A stretch of DNA of 64,000 nt from Steroidobacter gossypii (GTDB lineage Bacteria; Pseudomonadota; Gammaproteobacteria; Steroidobacterales; Steroidobacteraceae): contig NZ_JAEVLS010000005.1 of assembly GCF_016801985.1 (NCBI RefSeq), positions 248,001-312,000 of the forward strand. Direction: 5' to 3'. Shown piece after piece: positions 33,494 through 42,815 of the stretch. The notes under the pieces were generated by a model. It was not told where the DNA came from, did no database searches, and saw only the letters and a program-made list of their open reading frames with translations. Made by a program: the position numbers and the translations under genes. Numbering within the stretch: the first letter of the stretch is position 1; every line of letters begins with the position of its first letter.

Positions 33494-34099
33494 ATGGACG
33501 ACTGGGTTTTGAATGCATTGAAACGTTGGCCCAACGTGCCGGCGCTGTTCGGCTGGCTCGGGCTGGACCGCCGCGGGCGCTGGCTCGTGCAAGGCGAAAC
33601 CATCAGTCACCCGCGCATCATCGAAGTCATCAACCGCAACTACGCGGCGGACCAGCACGGCCGCTGGTATTTTCAAAATGGGCCGCAGCGCGGCTACATG
33701 CAATTGGAGTCCACGCCGTACATATTGAGGGTCGCCGACGACGGCGAGCGCTTGATGACTCACACCGCACTGGTGGTCGAGCAGACGCGCGCTGCTTATT
33801 TAGATGAGGAAGGCGCACTCGTGCTGGTCACCGAGCATGGCCCCGGTGAGATCTCTGGGACGGATCTTGCGTGGGTGCTGGATCGCATGTGCATCGACGG
33901 TCAGCCGGTCGACGACGACGCACTCGCTGCAGCGTTGGAGTTGCCGTCGGGAACGACAACCAAAATCACGATCGCGCTCGGAGCCTCTCAGCTGCCGCTA
34001 CATCGGCTGGATTTCGCAGACGCGCCCGCAATGCTGGGGTACGAACGCACACCAACACCACGCGAAGGCGAGAAGGTCGCGACGCGTGCGATGGATTAG
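33494..34099 (+). CDS. Conserved proteobacterial protein of unknown function (DUF2944/2946-like)
   Basis: A 201-residue soluble protein starting MDDWVLNALKRWPNVPALFGWLGLDRRGRWLV, followed by RNYAADQHGRWYFQNGPQRGYMQLE, a pattern I know from conserved but uncharacterised proteobacterial proteins. I cannot fix the DUF number. There is no signal peptide. The start at 33494 matches the family N-terminus; the open frame upstream is unrelated sequence. It ends seven bases before the convergent GFA gene. Confidence 0.75.
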   Translation: MDDWVLNALKRWPNVPALFGWLGLDRRGRWLVQGETISHPRIIEVINRNYAADQHGRWYFQNGPQRGYMQLESTPYILRVADDGERLMTHTALVVEQTRAAYLDEEGALVLVTEHGPGEISGTDLAWVLDRMCIDGQPVDDDALAAALELPSGTTTKITIALGASQLPLHRLDFADAPAMLGYERTPTPREGEKVATRAMD

Positions 34100-34105
34100 G
34101 TGAGG

Positions 34106-34570
34106 CTAGCGCGGTCTTGCGCCGACCTTCGCGTATTCCTCGATCAACGTCCCATAGTCCTCGACTGGCGGGAAAGCGTCGTAACTATGCTTCGCGCCCG
34201 TCGCGACCAATGGCAGTCGCGCCTGCGTGTATGTTTCGATGAATGGCGTCACCCACGATGCATCTTCCAGCATGGTCGGCCGCACATTGACGAACTGATC
34301 CATGCCTTCGGGACGGGTGAACATCCAGCTCTTGCAGTGCCCACAGAAATAATGCCGCGTCGGACCGTGCAGTCCGCCGATGACCGGCTCGCCTTGCGTA
34401 ACGGCAAAACCCGGCGTAGGAATCGCAATGCTGAGCGAATACGCGCTGGCGCTCATCCGCTGACAGCCTTTGCAATGACACGCCATGCTCAGCAGCGGCG
34501 GCGCGCTGATTCGGAGGCGCACTAGTCCACAGCGGCATGCGCCATCCCAGGGAAGTTTCCAGTCGTTCAT
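34106..34570 (-). CDS. GFA-family (glutathione-dependent formaldehyde-activating-like) protein
   Basis: A 154-residue zinc protein of the GFA/CENP-V type. The Cys pattern is intact: GACRCGLVRL, MACHCKGCQRMS and YFCGHCKSWMFTR, which bind two zinc ions. The family includes glutathione-dependent formaldehyde-activating enzyme but most members are uncharacterised. Length is standard. Convergent with the gene ending at 34099; no formaldehyde dehydrogenase gene nearby supports the name. Confidence 0.9.
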   Translation of the reverse strand: MNDWKLPWDGACRCGLVRLRISAPPLLSMACHCKGCQRMSASAYSLSIAIPTPGFAVTQGEPVIGGLHGPTRHYFCGHCKSWMFTRPEGMDQFVNVRPTMLEDASWVTPFIETYTQARLPLVATGAKHSYDAFPPVEDYGTLIEEYAKVGARPR

Positions 34571-34745
34571 GTTCGCAGATCCGTCAGAGTCGCCGCACTG
34601 TAAGCTAGTCGACCGAGAAAAGCATCGCAGGCGGCAAGCTTCGAATTGCGAGGATTCACGGGATTTTCACGCCGCGTATCACCCGCCAATCACGACGGAC
34701 CGGCACTGTTGCGGGTCTTGAAGCAAACAACGTTGGGGAACTGTT

Positions 34746-36440
34746 ATGAGCTCGAGAACCCACCTGGCCCTGGCCCTGTCAGTCGCGACCGCACTGGCGA
34801 GCGCCGCCGCATACGCTCAAACGCCGGTCCACAAACACTACCAGGAGCACGAAACCTTCGACTCCCGCTCACCCTCCGGCGCCATCGCGCCGCGATTGCA
34901 GAATGTCGGGAAACACACCTTCAAGGTCACGACCTCCTCCGAGCAGGCGCAGCGCTTCATCAATCAAGGGCTGAACCTCACCTACGGCTTCAATCACGCC
35001 GAAGCCGGCCGCGCCTTCGCCGAAGCCGCGCGGCTCGACCCCGACGCCGCGATGGCCTACTGGGGACAGGCGCTGGTGCTCGGCCCGAACATCAATGCCC
35101 CGATGGCGCCAGAAGAAGAGCCCAAGGCGCTGGCCCACATTCGCAAGGCGCAGTCGTTGAAGCACAAAGTCTCGCAACGTGAGCGCGACTACATCGACGC
35201 GCTGGCGCTGCGCTTCACGGGCAAGCCCGAAGATCGCGCCGCCTCCGATCAGGCCTATGCCGGCGCGATGCGCATCCTGCACGAGACCTATCCGGACGAT
35301 CAGGACGCCGCGACTTTGTACGCCGAGGCGGTGATGGACCTGCGCCCGTGGAATTACTGGACGCGCGACGGTCGTCCATATGAGCAAACTCACGACATCA
35401 TCAAAGCGCTCGACGGCGTGCTCGCGAAAAATCCGGACCACCCCGGCGCGCTGCATTACTGGATCCATCTGTGGGAGGCGAGCAACACGCCGGAGAAAGC
35501 CGAAGCCGCGGCTGACCGTCTACTGCCGCTCGCGCCGGCGGCGGGTCACCTGGTGCATATGCCGGGGCATATCTACCAGCGCGTGGGCCGTTATGCCGAC
35601 GCCATGAAAGCCAACCAGATGGCGATCCTGGCCGACGAGGACTACATCACTCAGTGCCGCGCTCAGGGTCTATATCCGCTCGGCTATTACCCGCACAACG
35701 TGCACTTCCTGTGGTTCGCCGCCAGCATGGCGGGCCAGAGCAAGATCGCCATCGATGCGGCCTACAAGACCGCGCAGGCGATTCCGCCGGCCGCGCTTAA
35801 GGAGTTGCCGATCCTGCAGAGCTTCACGCTCACGCCGGACTACGCACTGGTGCGCTTCGGCAAGTGGGACGAAATCCTGGCGGCGCCGGCGCCGCGCGTG
35901 GACACGATGTTCACCCGCGGTGTTCGTCACTACGCGCGCGGCATGGCCTTCATCCGGAAGAAAGATTTCGGGGCGGCGGAAAAGGAAATCGCGGCCGTGC
36001 GCCAGCTCGCTCAGGATCCGAAGCTGATCGAAACGCCGTCGTCGATGTCGCTGAACCTGGCGGACTCGGTGTTGCGAGTCGCGGTGGAAGTTCTCAGTGG
36101 CGAACTGGCCGCTGCGAAAGGCAACTACGACACAGCCATCGCGCATCTCGATCGCGCCGTGCGTTATCACGACAACCTGGTCTACACCGAGCCCGACGAT
36201 TGGCATCAGCCAGTGCGCCATGTGCTCGGCGCGGTGTTGCTGGAGGCAGGTCGACCTGCGGAAGCCGAAGCGGTCTATTGGGAAGATCTGCGCCGCAATC
36301 CCAAGAACGGCTGGGCGCTGTTCGGCTTGAACAAGGCGCTGCTGGCGCAGAACAAGCTCGAGCAAGCCAAGCTGGTCGAAGCCGACTTCAAGCAGGTCTG
36401 GGCCGATGCGGACGTGACTTTGACGGCGTCACGCTTCTAA
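34746..36440 (+). CDS. Exported TPR protein (564 residues)
   Basis: A 564-residue protein with a signal peptide (about 1-25, ending AAYAQTP) and TPR-like helical repeats in most of the mature part. Recognisable segments are INQGLNLTYGFNHAEAGRAF, DPDAAMAYWGQALVLGPNIN, GALHYWIHLWEASNTPEKAE and HLVHMPGHIYQRVGRYADAM. The His-rich LHYWIHLWE...HMPGHIYQRVG pattern recurs in a known exported TPR group without established role. A second TPR gene follows after ten bases, so the two are likely one operon. Confidence 0.88.
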   Translation: MSSRTHLALALSVATALASAAAYAQTPVHKHYQEHETFDSRSPSGAIAPRLQNVGKHTFKVTTSSEQAQRFINQGLNLTYGFNHAEAGRAFAEAARLDPDAAMAYWGQALVLGPNINAPMAPEEEPKALAHIRKAQSLKHKVSQRERDYIDALALRFTGKPEDRAASDQAYAGAMRILHETYPDDQDAATLYAEAVMDLRPWNYWTRDGRPYEQTHDIIKALDGVLAKNPDHPGALHYWIHLWEASNTPEKAEAAADRLLPLAPAAGHLVHMPGHIYQRVGRYADAMKANQMAILADEDYITQCRAQGLYPLGYYPHNVHFLWFAASMAGQSKIAIDAAYKTAQAIPPAALKELPILQSFTLTPDYALVRFGKWDEILAAPAPRVDTMFTRGVRHYARGMAFIRKKDFGAAEKEIAAVRQLAQDPKLIETPSSMSLNLADSVLRVAVEVLSGELAAAKGNYDTAIAHLDRAVRYHDNLVYTEPDDWHQPVRHVLGAVLLEAGRPAEAEAVYWEDLRRNPKNGWALFGLNKALLAQNKLEQAKLVEADFKQVWADADVTLTASRF

Positions 36441-36450
36441 CGTTGCCATC

Positions 36451-37110
36451 ATGAGTGGCCTGAGAATCATCCCACCACTCGCGGCGCTGCTGTGGCTCAC
36501 CACCGCGGCAGCGCCGGTCAACGCCGATGGACCCGGGGCTTATCGTCCGGCGAAGCCGCGTCCTGCTCTGCCGGCGCCGCTCTCCGAGCAAAGCGCCATC
36601 GATGCCTACACGCTGGGCTACGCAGCCATTCAACGCGCCGATCATTCGCAGGCGCTGGCCGAGGCTTCGTCGTCTGATGCCGAGAAAGAAGAAGCCCAGC
36701 GCGCCGCGCGTGGCTTCTACAAGGAATCGCTCGGGCATTTCCAGGAAGCCATTCGTCTCGATGGCTCCATGCACGAGGCGTACACATATCTGGGTTATGC
36801 CCATCGCAAGCTGGGGAATCACGCCGAGGCGCTCGCCGCATATGAGCAAGCGTTGCGGATCTTTCCCGACTATCCGCATGCGATCGAGTATCAAGGGCAG
36901 GCCTATCTCGGAATGAAGCGGCTCGAAGAAGCCCGCTTCAACTATCTCCGGTTGTATGCGCTCAACAAAGGCCAGGCGGCCAAGTTGCTACAAGCGATGC
37001 GCGCGTGGGTGGAAGCTCATCGCAGCGAAGCCGAGACCAACGATTTCGCCGAGTGGGTCGCGCGTCGCTCCGAGATCACGCGCGGCGACGTTCCATCGTC
37101 CAGCTGGTGA
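36451..37110 (+). CDS. Exported TPR protein (219 residues)
   Basis: A 219-residue protein with a signal peptide (about 1-25: IIPPLAALLWLTTAAAPVNA). Two to three TPRs span about 85-170, for example EAYTYLGYAHRKLGNHAEAL and AIEYQGQAYLGMKRLEEARF. An acidic helix with SSSDAEKEEAQRAARG precedes them. It starts ten bases after the 564-residue TPR gene. Probably a periplasmic partner of that protein; function unknown. Confidence 0.85.
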   Translation: MSGLRIIPPLAALLWLTTAAAPVNADGPGAYRPAKPRPALPAPLSEQSAIDAYTLGYAAIQRADHSQALAEASSSDAEKEEAQRAARGFYKESLGHFQEAIRLDGSMHEAYTYLGYAHRKLGNHAEALAAYEQALRIFPDYPHAIEYQGQAYLGMKRLEEARFNYLRLYALNKGQAAKLLQAMRAWVEAHRSEAETNDFAEWVARRSEITRGDVPSSSW

Positions 37111-37116
37111 TTCGGA

Positions 37117-37518
37117 TCAGACCGTGATCTCGATGCGATTGCCATCGGGATCCAGCACCACACTCTCGTAGTAACCATCGCCGGTGCGCCGCGGACCATC
37201 CAGCACCGGATAGCCATCGTCCTTCAACCGCTGAGTGAGCTCATCGACGCGCGCTTCGGAGCCCACCGACAGGGCGAAGTGCGTCAGCCCCATGCGCTGC
37301 GCGCCCGGCTCGAGCACCACCGGCTCGAGCTTGCTGGTCTTCATGAACTCGAGCCGCGCGCCTTCGCTGAAACTGAGGAACACGGATTCGAAGCCCTTCG
37401 CCGGATTGCGATAGCCGCTGCCCGGCACAGCGTCGAAATACGTGACGTAAAAATTCCTGACACGGTCCAGATTGTCGGTCCAGAGGGCGAGATGTTCGAT
37501 GCGCATCATGAACGGCAT
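37117..37518 (-). CDS. VOC-family (glyoxalase/bleomycin resistance-like) protein
   Basis: A 133-residue single-domain VOC protein with the two-motif layout: RIEHLALWTDNLDRVRNFY at the start, GLTHFALSVGSEARVDELTQRLKDDG in the middle and a C-terminal YYESVVLDPDGNRIEITV. His9, His78 and Glu130 could bind a metal as in glyoxalase I. Substrate unknown. The second Met pair (residues 4-5) may be the true start. The 256 bases between this gene and the lipoprotein gene hold no feature I can support. Confidence 0.88.
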   Translation of the reverse strand: MPFMMRIEHLALWTDNLDRVRNFYVTYFDAVPGSGYRNPAKGFESVFLSFSEGARLEFMKTSKLEPVVLEPGAQRMGLTHFALSVGSEARVDELTQRLKDDGYPVLDGPRRTGDGYYESVVLDPDGNRIEITV

Positions 37519-37774
37519 TTTAATCGGAAACTGGAAAGTTTTCCGTCACTCGCCCTTCAGTGTCAGAAACATTGACAGCCCAATCGATGACTTTGTGAAG
37601 CCAGTCTGTTTTCACCGACGAATGTGTATGGTCGGATGGATCCACGCAGACGTGATGCTCATTGAGCAGCGGCAGAAGCGAAGAGCGAAAAAAACGCTCG
37701 CGATGTGTAAAGGAATCGGACACATGCGTAGCAACTGCTGTCGGAATTCATAACAGCACTCCACAGGATTGAAC

Positions 37775-40700
37775 ATGGCACGGCAGATCGGCAACTTCAC
37801 CCATTCATTACTGAGCCTTTCAGTGCTGGCGCTGCTGAGTGCGTGCGGGGGCCCGGCGGTCACCGAGAATCCGCTGCCAGTCGGCAACTCCGGCCCGCCG
37901 AGCGGCGCCAACCCGAACTTCCCGAACAATCCGGGCACCAACAATCCCACGCCCAACACGCCGGTCCCGCCGGATGCGCCGAACCTCGTGGGCGAGCTGG
38001 CCACTGCCAACGCCAACCCGGCCGTGCTGAGCACCACGCGCACCACGGTTTACGAATTGATTGCACCAGCGCTCGGCGCTGGCGGCTGGCAACCGACCGC
38101 GTTGCTCGAGACGAGCGATGAAGCGACTCGCACTCCGCAGGTGGCGTTCGACCGTGCCGGCAACGGCTTCGCCGTGTGGGCCCAGGGCAGCGACGTGATC
38201 GCGCGCCGTTACGACGGTGCTTCCGGCACGTGGGGCGAACCCGCCCTGCTGGACGACAGCGCCGAGTTTGCAGACCGGGTGCGCGTCGCGGTCGATCGTG
38301 ACAGTGGCAACGCCTTCGCCATCTGGACGCAAAGCGACGGCGCCGCTGTATCGTTGTATGCCAGCCGCTTCAACACGCTCACCAATACCTGGAGCGATGC
38401 GGAGTTGCTGGAGACCGCCGCGGGCGCCGTCAACAACGGTGAAGACAACTCCTTCGTCGCCCTCGAAGGCGGCCACGGCGCGGTGGTCTGGCTCCAGAAC
38501 GACGGCGCGGCCTTGAACATCTACCTGTCGCGCCTGGTCGGTGGCAGCTGGACGACGCCGGTGCTGGTGGAAGAAAGCAGCGAAGCCGGCGAACAACCCA
38601 AGGTCGCTATCGACAGCAGCGGCAATGTCACCGTGGCCTGGCGTCAACGCGACCCTGTATCCGGAGCTCGCCGCATTTACTCGCGTCGCTGGGACTCGAC
38701 GACCCAGGCCTTCGGCTCGGTGATGGCGATGAACGACAGCGGCGATCGTCACCCCCGCCTGCAGTTCGACGCCGCCGGCAACGGCTTCCTGGCCTGGCGC
38801 GGCAGTGGTTTCTTCACGCGCCGCTTCGACGCGGCCAGCGGCCAATGGAGCGGCGAGCTCGCGCTGAACAATCCCGGCGCCGGCGGGGAAAGCGGCGAGA
38901 TTTCAGTGGACGAGCATGGCAACGCCATGGCCGCCTGGATCGAGAACAATGCCGGCAACAGCTACATCTATGTACGGCGCTACAACGCCGCGGCGAACTC
39001 GTGGGGCGATGCGGAACTGCTCGACACCTCCAGCAATGTGGTCTCGCTGGTGGTGAGCATGAGCGGCGACGACGCGGTGGTGAGCTGGCTGCGTCTCAAC
39101 GAGTCCAGGCGCGAGGATGTTTATTCGATCAAGCAGACGGACGGCGTGTGGGAACAGGTACGACTGCTCGAAACGCGCAACGGGTCGGCCTCGCAGCTGA
39201 GCTCCACCATCAACTCCGCCGGCAATGCGGCAGTGGTGTGGACTCAGTCGGACGATTCGAATCTTTCCATCTTCGAAGCGCGCCATCTCAGCCCGAACCT
39301 GGTGGTTGCCGCCGGCGATACCTGGCAATCGCTCGCGAATGATCTGTATGGAGTGAATGCAGTCGAAGCCGGCCTGGCCCTGCAAGCTGCCATGGGTGGC
39401 GGCGAGCTCAGCGAAGGCATGATCCTGAGTGGCTTCCCGGACACGCTGACCGTGACGGTCACCGTCCCTGGCTTCTATACCGTGCTCGCAACGGACACGT
39501 GGGCTCACGTCGCGGCCACCGTGTATGGCGTGACCGACGTAGCGGCGATCAACCAGCTGCGAGCCGCGCTTGGCAACCCGACGCTCGCCGCGGGTCTGCA
39601 GCTCGTCGTGCCGAGCTCGTTCACATACATCACCTCGGCGAATTTCAGTGCGCCGCTGGATTGGAGCCGTGTCAACACCACGGCGACCGAGTACTACTCG
39701 CTCGACTCGAGCCTGCTCACGGTGCCGCTGAACGACTGGTCGGCAGAGCAGGCGCTCGAAACGAGTAACCAGCCGGCGACCCAGCCGCGAGTCGCCTTCG
39801 ACGCGCAAGACAACGGCATCGTGGTGTGGGCGCAGGGCAGCGACGTGATCGCCCGTCGTTACATCGCCGGCTCGGGCTGGGGCGCGCCCACCGTGCTGGA
39901 CACGAACCCGAACGCGACCCAGAAGCCGCGCATCGCGATGGATCGCACCACCGGCAACGCCATCGTGTCCTGGATACAAAGCGACGGCGGCGCCCATTCG
40001 ATGTATGTGAGCACCTTCGATGCGAGCAGCAACACGTGGAGTGTCGCGATGCTGCTCGAAAATAGTAACAATCCCCTAAACACCGTCTGGACGCCTGCAG
40101 TGTCGATCAACGGCGAACATGGCATGGCGACCTGGCTGCAGGCTTCCGATGCAGATCCCAATACGGATATCGACTATGTTTATCTGTCACGCCTGGTCGC
40201 AGGGACGTGGACGACGCCGGTCCGTCTCGACACCGGCACGCAGGGCGGCATGCAGATCGAAGGCGTGGTCGACGCCAACGGCAACGTGACTGTGTCGTGG
40301 CGGCAATTGAATTCGGCTGTCGGCGAACATATCGCCACTCGCCGTTGGGACAACACGGCGTTGGCGCTCGGTCCGGTGATGCGCATGAGCGTCGATGGCG
40401 ACCGCCAGGGCAAGATCGGCCAGGATGCCCAAGGCAACGCCATTCTGCTATGGCGTGGCGCTGGCGTGAGGGTGCGCCACTACGACGTCGCGACAGATCA
40501 GTGGGGCCCGCAGCAGATCCTGACGTCTTTCCCCGAGGCCGGCCTCGCCGAACTGTCAGTTTCCCCTTCGGGCAACGCGCTGGCTGCCTGGCCGGAAACG
40601 GTCGACGGCGTGAGCACGATGTACGCTCGCCATTACAATGCCTCTACCGGTACGTGGAGCCCGGCGACGGCAATCGGCAGCGGTGGCGCCGTCAAGGTCA

Positions 40701-41302
40701 CCGTATCGCTGGTGGGCGACAGCGGCGTGGTTGGCTGGGTGACCGACAATGGCTCGGGCGGCGGCGTGGATGTTTATGCGGCCCGCTACCAGGATGGCGT
40801 GTGGGGTGCGGCGACTCTGATGGAAACTATGCCGAGCGGCGCGGACGACGTGAGCGCATCCATCGACGGCAGTAACAATGCCACCGTGGTCTGGCAGGTG
40901 ACCGACAACGCGGCGCCTTCCATCTACTACTCCCGCTCGAACAGCACGCCGTATTACCTCGTGCCGGCCGGCGCCACCTGGCAATCGCTCGCCGCCACTC
41001 TGTACGGTGTCGATTCCGAGGCCGCGGCCGAGGCGCTGGAAGCGGCCATGGGACAACCCACGCTCAGCACGGGCCTGCATCTGCAGGGACCGCCGGCCAC
41101 GCTGGTGGTCACGCCGGAAGTGCCGACTTATTACATCGTCCAGAGCGGCGACACGTGGCAGGGCATCGCACTGGCGTTGTATGGAACCGATCGTAGCGAA
41201 GCGGCGACGGCACTGTGGAATTACGTAGGCCGACCGAGCTTGACGGTCGGTCAAACGTTGGCGATCCCAAGCCAGCTGGATTACACGATCAACGAAGAAT
41301 AA
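37775..41302 (+). CDS. Large lipoprotein with two propeller-plus-LysM-like modules
   Basis: A 1175-residue protein. The leader ends in lipobox LSACGG (Cys near residue 24), followed by an Asn/Pro/Gly-rich linker (about 28-70). Two homologous halves follow with an offset of about 551 residues. Each starts with beta-propeller-like repeats (sample pair: GFAVWAQGSDVIARRY near 129 and GIVVWAQGSDVIARRY near 680) and ends with two LysM-like motifs (near 508-612 and 1063-1166; e.g. YIVQSGDTWQGIALALYGTD). The propellers have Trp-containing strands of the type VTVAWRQ and AVVWTQSD. AGGA stands eight bases before the ATG at 37775; the TTG two codons upstream is less likely. A cell-wall- or glycan-bound outer-membrane or surface protein is likely. 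A good terminator follows. Confidence 0.85.
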   Translation: MARQIGNFTHSLLSLSVLALLSACGGPAVTENPLPVGNSGPPSGANPNFPNNPGTNNPTPNTPVPPDAPNLVGELATANANPAVLSTTRTTVYELIAPALGAGGWQPTALLETSDEATRTPQVAFDRAGNGFAVWAQGSDVIARRYDGASGTWGEPALLDDSAEFADRVRVAVDRDSGNAFAIWTQSDGAAVSLYASRFNTLTNTWSDAELLETAAGAVNNGEDNSFVALEGGHGAVVWLQNDGAALNIYLSRLVGGSWTTPVLVEESSEAGEQPKVAIDSSGNVTVAWRQRDPVSGARRIYSRRWDSTTQAFGSVMAMNDSGDRHPRLQFDAAGNGFLAWRGSGFFTRRFDAASGQWSGELALNNPGAGGESGEISVDEHGNAMAAWIENNAGNSYIYVRRYNAAANSWGDAELLDTSSNVVSLVVSMSGDDAVVSWLRLNESRREDVYSIKQTDGVWEQVRLLETRNGSASQLSSTINSAGNAAVVWTQSDDSNLSIFEARHLSPNLVVAAGDTWQSLANDLYGVNAVEAGLALQAAMGGGELSEGMILSGFPDTLTVTVTVPGFYTVLATDTWAHVAATVYGVTDVAAINQLRAALGNPTLAAGLQLVVPSSFTYITSANFSAPLDWSRVNTTATEYYSLDSSLLTVPLNDWSAEQALETSNQPATQPRVAFDAQDNGIVVWAQGSDVIARRYIAGSGWGAPTVLDTNPNATQKPRIAMDRTTGNAIVSWIQSDGGAHSMYVSTFDASSNTWSVAMLLENSNNPLNTVWTPAVSINGEHGMATWLQASDADPNTDIDYVYLSRLVAGTWTTPVRLDTGTQGGMQIEGVVDANGNVTVSWRQLNSAVGEHIATRRWDNTALALGPVMRMSVDGDRQGKIGQDAQGNAILLWRGAGVRVRHYDVATDQWGPQQILTSFPEAGLAELSVSPSGNALAAWPETVDGVSTMYARHYNASTGTWSPATAIGSGGAVKVTVSLVGDSGVVGWVTDNGSGGGVDVYAARYQDGVWGAATLMETMPSGADDVSASIDGSNNATVVWQVTDNAAPSIYYSRSNSTPYYLVPAGATWQSLAATLYGVDSEAAAEALEAAMGQPTLSTGLHLQGPPATLVVTPEVPTYYIVQSGDTWQGIALALYGTDRSEAATALWNYVGRPSLTVGQTLAIPSQLDYTINEE

Positions 41303-41329
41303 CAAACGTTTCGAGGGCGAACCGAACTG

Positions 41330-41360
41330 CGCCCCGCCGCAAGGCGGGGCGGTTTTGTTT
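41330..41360 (+). terminator. Rho-independent terminator after the large lipoprotein gene
   Basis: GCCCCGCC GCAA GGCGGGGC, an 8-bp GC stem with tetraloop, is followed by GGTTTTGTTT. It lies 28 bases past the stop. Confidence 0.88.
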
Positions 41361-41395
41361 CAGCCGCTCGGGTTTCGGCAGCCCGGAACGGGATG

Positions 41396-42226
41396 TCAGC
41401 CGCTGGCCTGGGCTTGTTTCCACTCGCGCGGAGTCAATCCGCTTTGCACTTTGAAGGCCCGCGACAGCGCGGCCTCGCTGCCGTACCCCACTTCCACCGC
41501 GATCATCTTGAGTGGTCGCCCCTGCCGCAGCGCCTGCTGAGCCAGGCTGACACGCCAATTTTGCAAATATGCCCCCGGCGTAACACCCACGGTTTCCCGG
41601 AACGCGTTGGCAAACACACTCCGCGACATGCTTGCGGTATCGGCGAGCTCATCCAGCGACCATTCATGCGCGGGCCGCTCGTGCATGGCGACCAGCGCGT
41701 GCCGCAGCTTCGGATGCGACATGCCCGCCAGCATGCCGCTGCGAATCTGTCCGCTTTCCATCAAGTGACGCAGCACCTGGATGAGCACCACCTCGAACAG
41801 CCGGTTGACCAGGGCCCGCCGACCGCAACGCTCGTTGAACGCCTCGTCGAACAACAAGGCCAACACGCCTGCCGCGCCCTCGATTTCCACCAGCGGTATA
41901 CAGATGACCGGCGGTAACGCCGCCGCCACCGGATTGGCGATCCCGCCGTCGAAATGTAAATTCGCGCAGGCCAGGTCGGCGCCGCGAGTCGCATCGGTGA
42001 CGAACCGGTGCTTCAAGGGGCGCGGATACAGCAACAGACTCGGTGCCGTGATGTGCAGCGGAGCTTCGCCTTCGTGGGTGACCTCGACCGGCCCCATCTT
42101 GATGAGGTGCAACTGTCCCGCTTCCGGCACCATCGGCACTTCGTTGAGCCCGCACAGCGCTCCCGAGTGAAACATGCGGGCGTGCACCGCGAAGTGCGAG
42201 AGCAAGGACTCCAGACGATCGGGCAT
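41396..42226 (-). CDS. AraC-family regulator with cupin_6 sensor
   Basis: A 276-residue AraC protein. The N-terminal cupin-like sensor (about 1-165) begins MPDRLESLLSHFAVHARMFHSG and the two helix-turn-helix motifs of the AraC domain are in the last 100 residues (WSLDELADTASMSRSVFANAF and MIAVEVGYGSEAALSRAFK). The start at 42226 has AGGA eight bases upstream. It is divergent from ohr (42334), with about 107 bases between them. Regulation of ohr by an AraC protein instead of OhrR is suggested by this layout but not proven. Confidence 0.9.
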   Translation of the reverse strand: MPDRLESLLSHFAVHARMFHSGALCGLNEVPMVPEAGQLHLIKMGPVEVTHEGEAPLHITAPSLLLYPRPLKHRFVTDATRGADLACANLHFDGGIANPVAAALPPVICIPLVEIEGAAGVLALLFDEAFNERCGRRALVNRLFEVVLIQVLRHLMESGQIRSGMLAGMSHPKLRHALVAMHERPAHEWSLDELADTASMSRSVFANAFRETVGVTPGAYLQNWRVSLAQQALRQGRPLKMIAVEVGYGSEAALSRAFKVQSGLTPREWKQAQASG

Positions 42227-42333
42227 TCCGAGATTCCTGATCAAGTTTTCCAGATTTTAGGTGAGCCCGGAACCGGCCGGCGCGCGTACAGTGCTCCTCA
42301 CCCAATGACGCAACACCTCAAAGGAGCACGTCA

Positions 42334-42762
42334 ATGTCGATCGAGAAAGTCCTTTATACCGCACAAGCCACAGCCACCGGCGGCCGCGACGGCCGCGCCG
42401 CGTCCTCGGACGGCGTACTCAATGTCCAACTTTCCACCCCGCGCGAGCTGGGCGGTGCGGGCGGCCCGGGCACCAACCCGGAGCAGCTGTTCGCCGCCGG
42501 TTATTCGGCCTGCTTTCTCGGCGCGCTGAAGTTTGTGGCTGGTAAGGAAAAGGTCGCGCTGCCGGCGGATACCAGCATCACCGGCAAGGTGGGCATCGGC
42601 CCCGTCCCGACCGGTTTTGCCATCCAGGCCGAGCTGCGGATCAAAGCGCCTGGCCTGCCGCGTGACCAGGTGCAAGCGCTGGTCGATAAGGCGCACATCG
42701 TGTGCCCGTATTCGAATGCGACCCGCGGCAACATCGATGTGACGCTGGTCGTCGAGGAATAA
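42334..42762 (+). CDS. ohr: Organic hydroperoxide resistance protein Ohr
   Basis: A 142-residue OsmC/Ohr protein with both peroxidatic and resolving cysteines: YSACFLGAL (Cys60) and [13 protein letters not shown] (Cys124). The N-terminal [20 protein letters not shown] and the Gly-rich [19 protein letters not shown] strand are those of Ohr rather than OsmC. It reduces organic and lipid hydroperoxides using dihydrolipoamide-type thiols. AAAGGAG precedes the ATG by eight bases. It is read away from an AraC-family gene and converges on a VOC gene through a shared hairpin. Confidence 0.96.
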   Translation: MSIEKVLYTAQATATGGRDGRAASSDGVLNVQLSTPRELGGAGGPGTNPEQLFAAGYSACFLGALKFVAGKEKVALPADTSITGKVGIGPVPTGFAIQAELRIKAPGLPRDQVQALVDKAHIVCPYSNATRGNIDVTLVVEE

Positions 42763-42783
42763 GTTCCTCCGTGACTCGGACCG

Positions 42784-42815
42784 GCTGTTCAGCGAGTCAA
42801 TCCTCGCTGAACAGC
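42784..42815. terminator. Bidirectional hairpin with the VOC stop codon in its loop
   Basis: GCTGTTCAGCGAG / CTCGCTGAACAGC, a perfect 13-bp stem with loop TCAATC, lies 21 bases after the ohr stop. The stop codon of the convergent VOC gene (42797-42799) is the first three bases of the loop. Confidence 0.7.

Noticed and set aside
37519-37774. Small gene or structured RNA upstream of the large lipoprotein
   Set aside because: No frame with a ribosome-binding site and only a short GAGCG/CGCTC pairing; nothing I can support.
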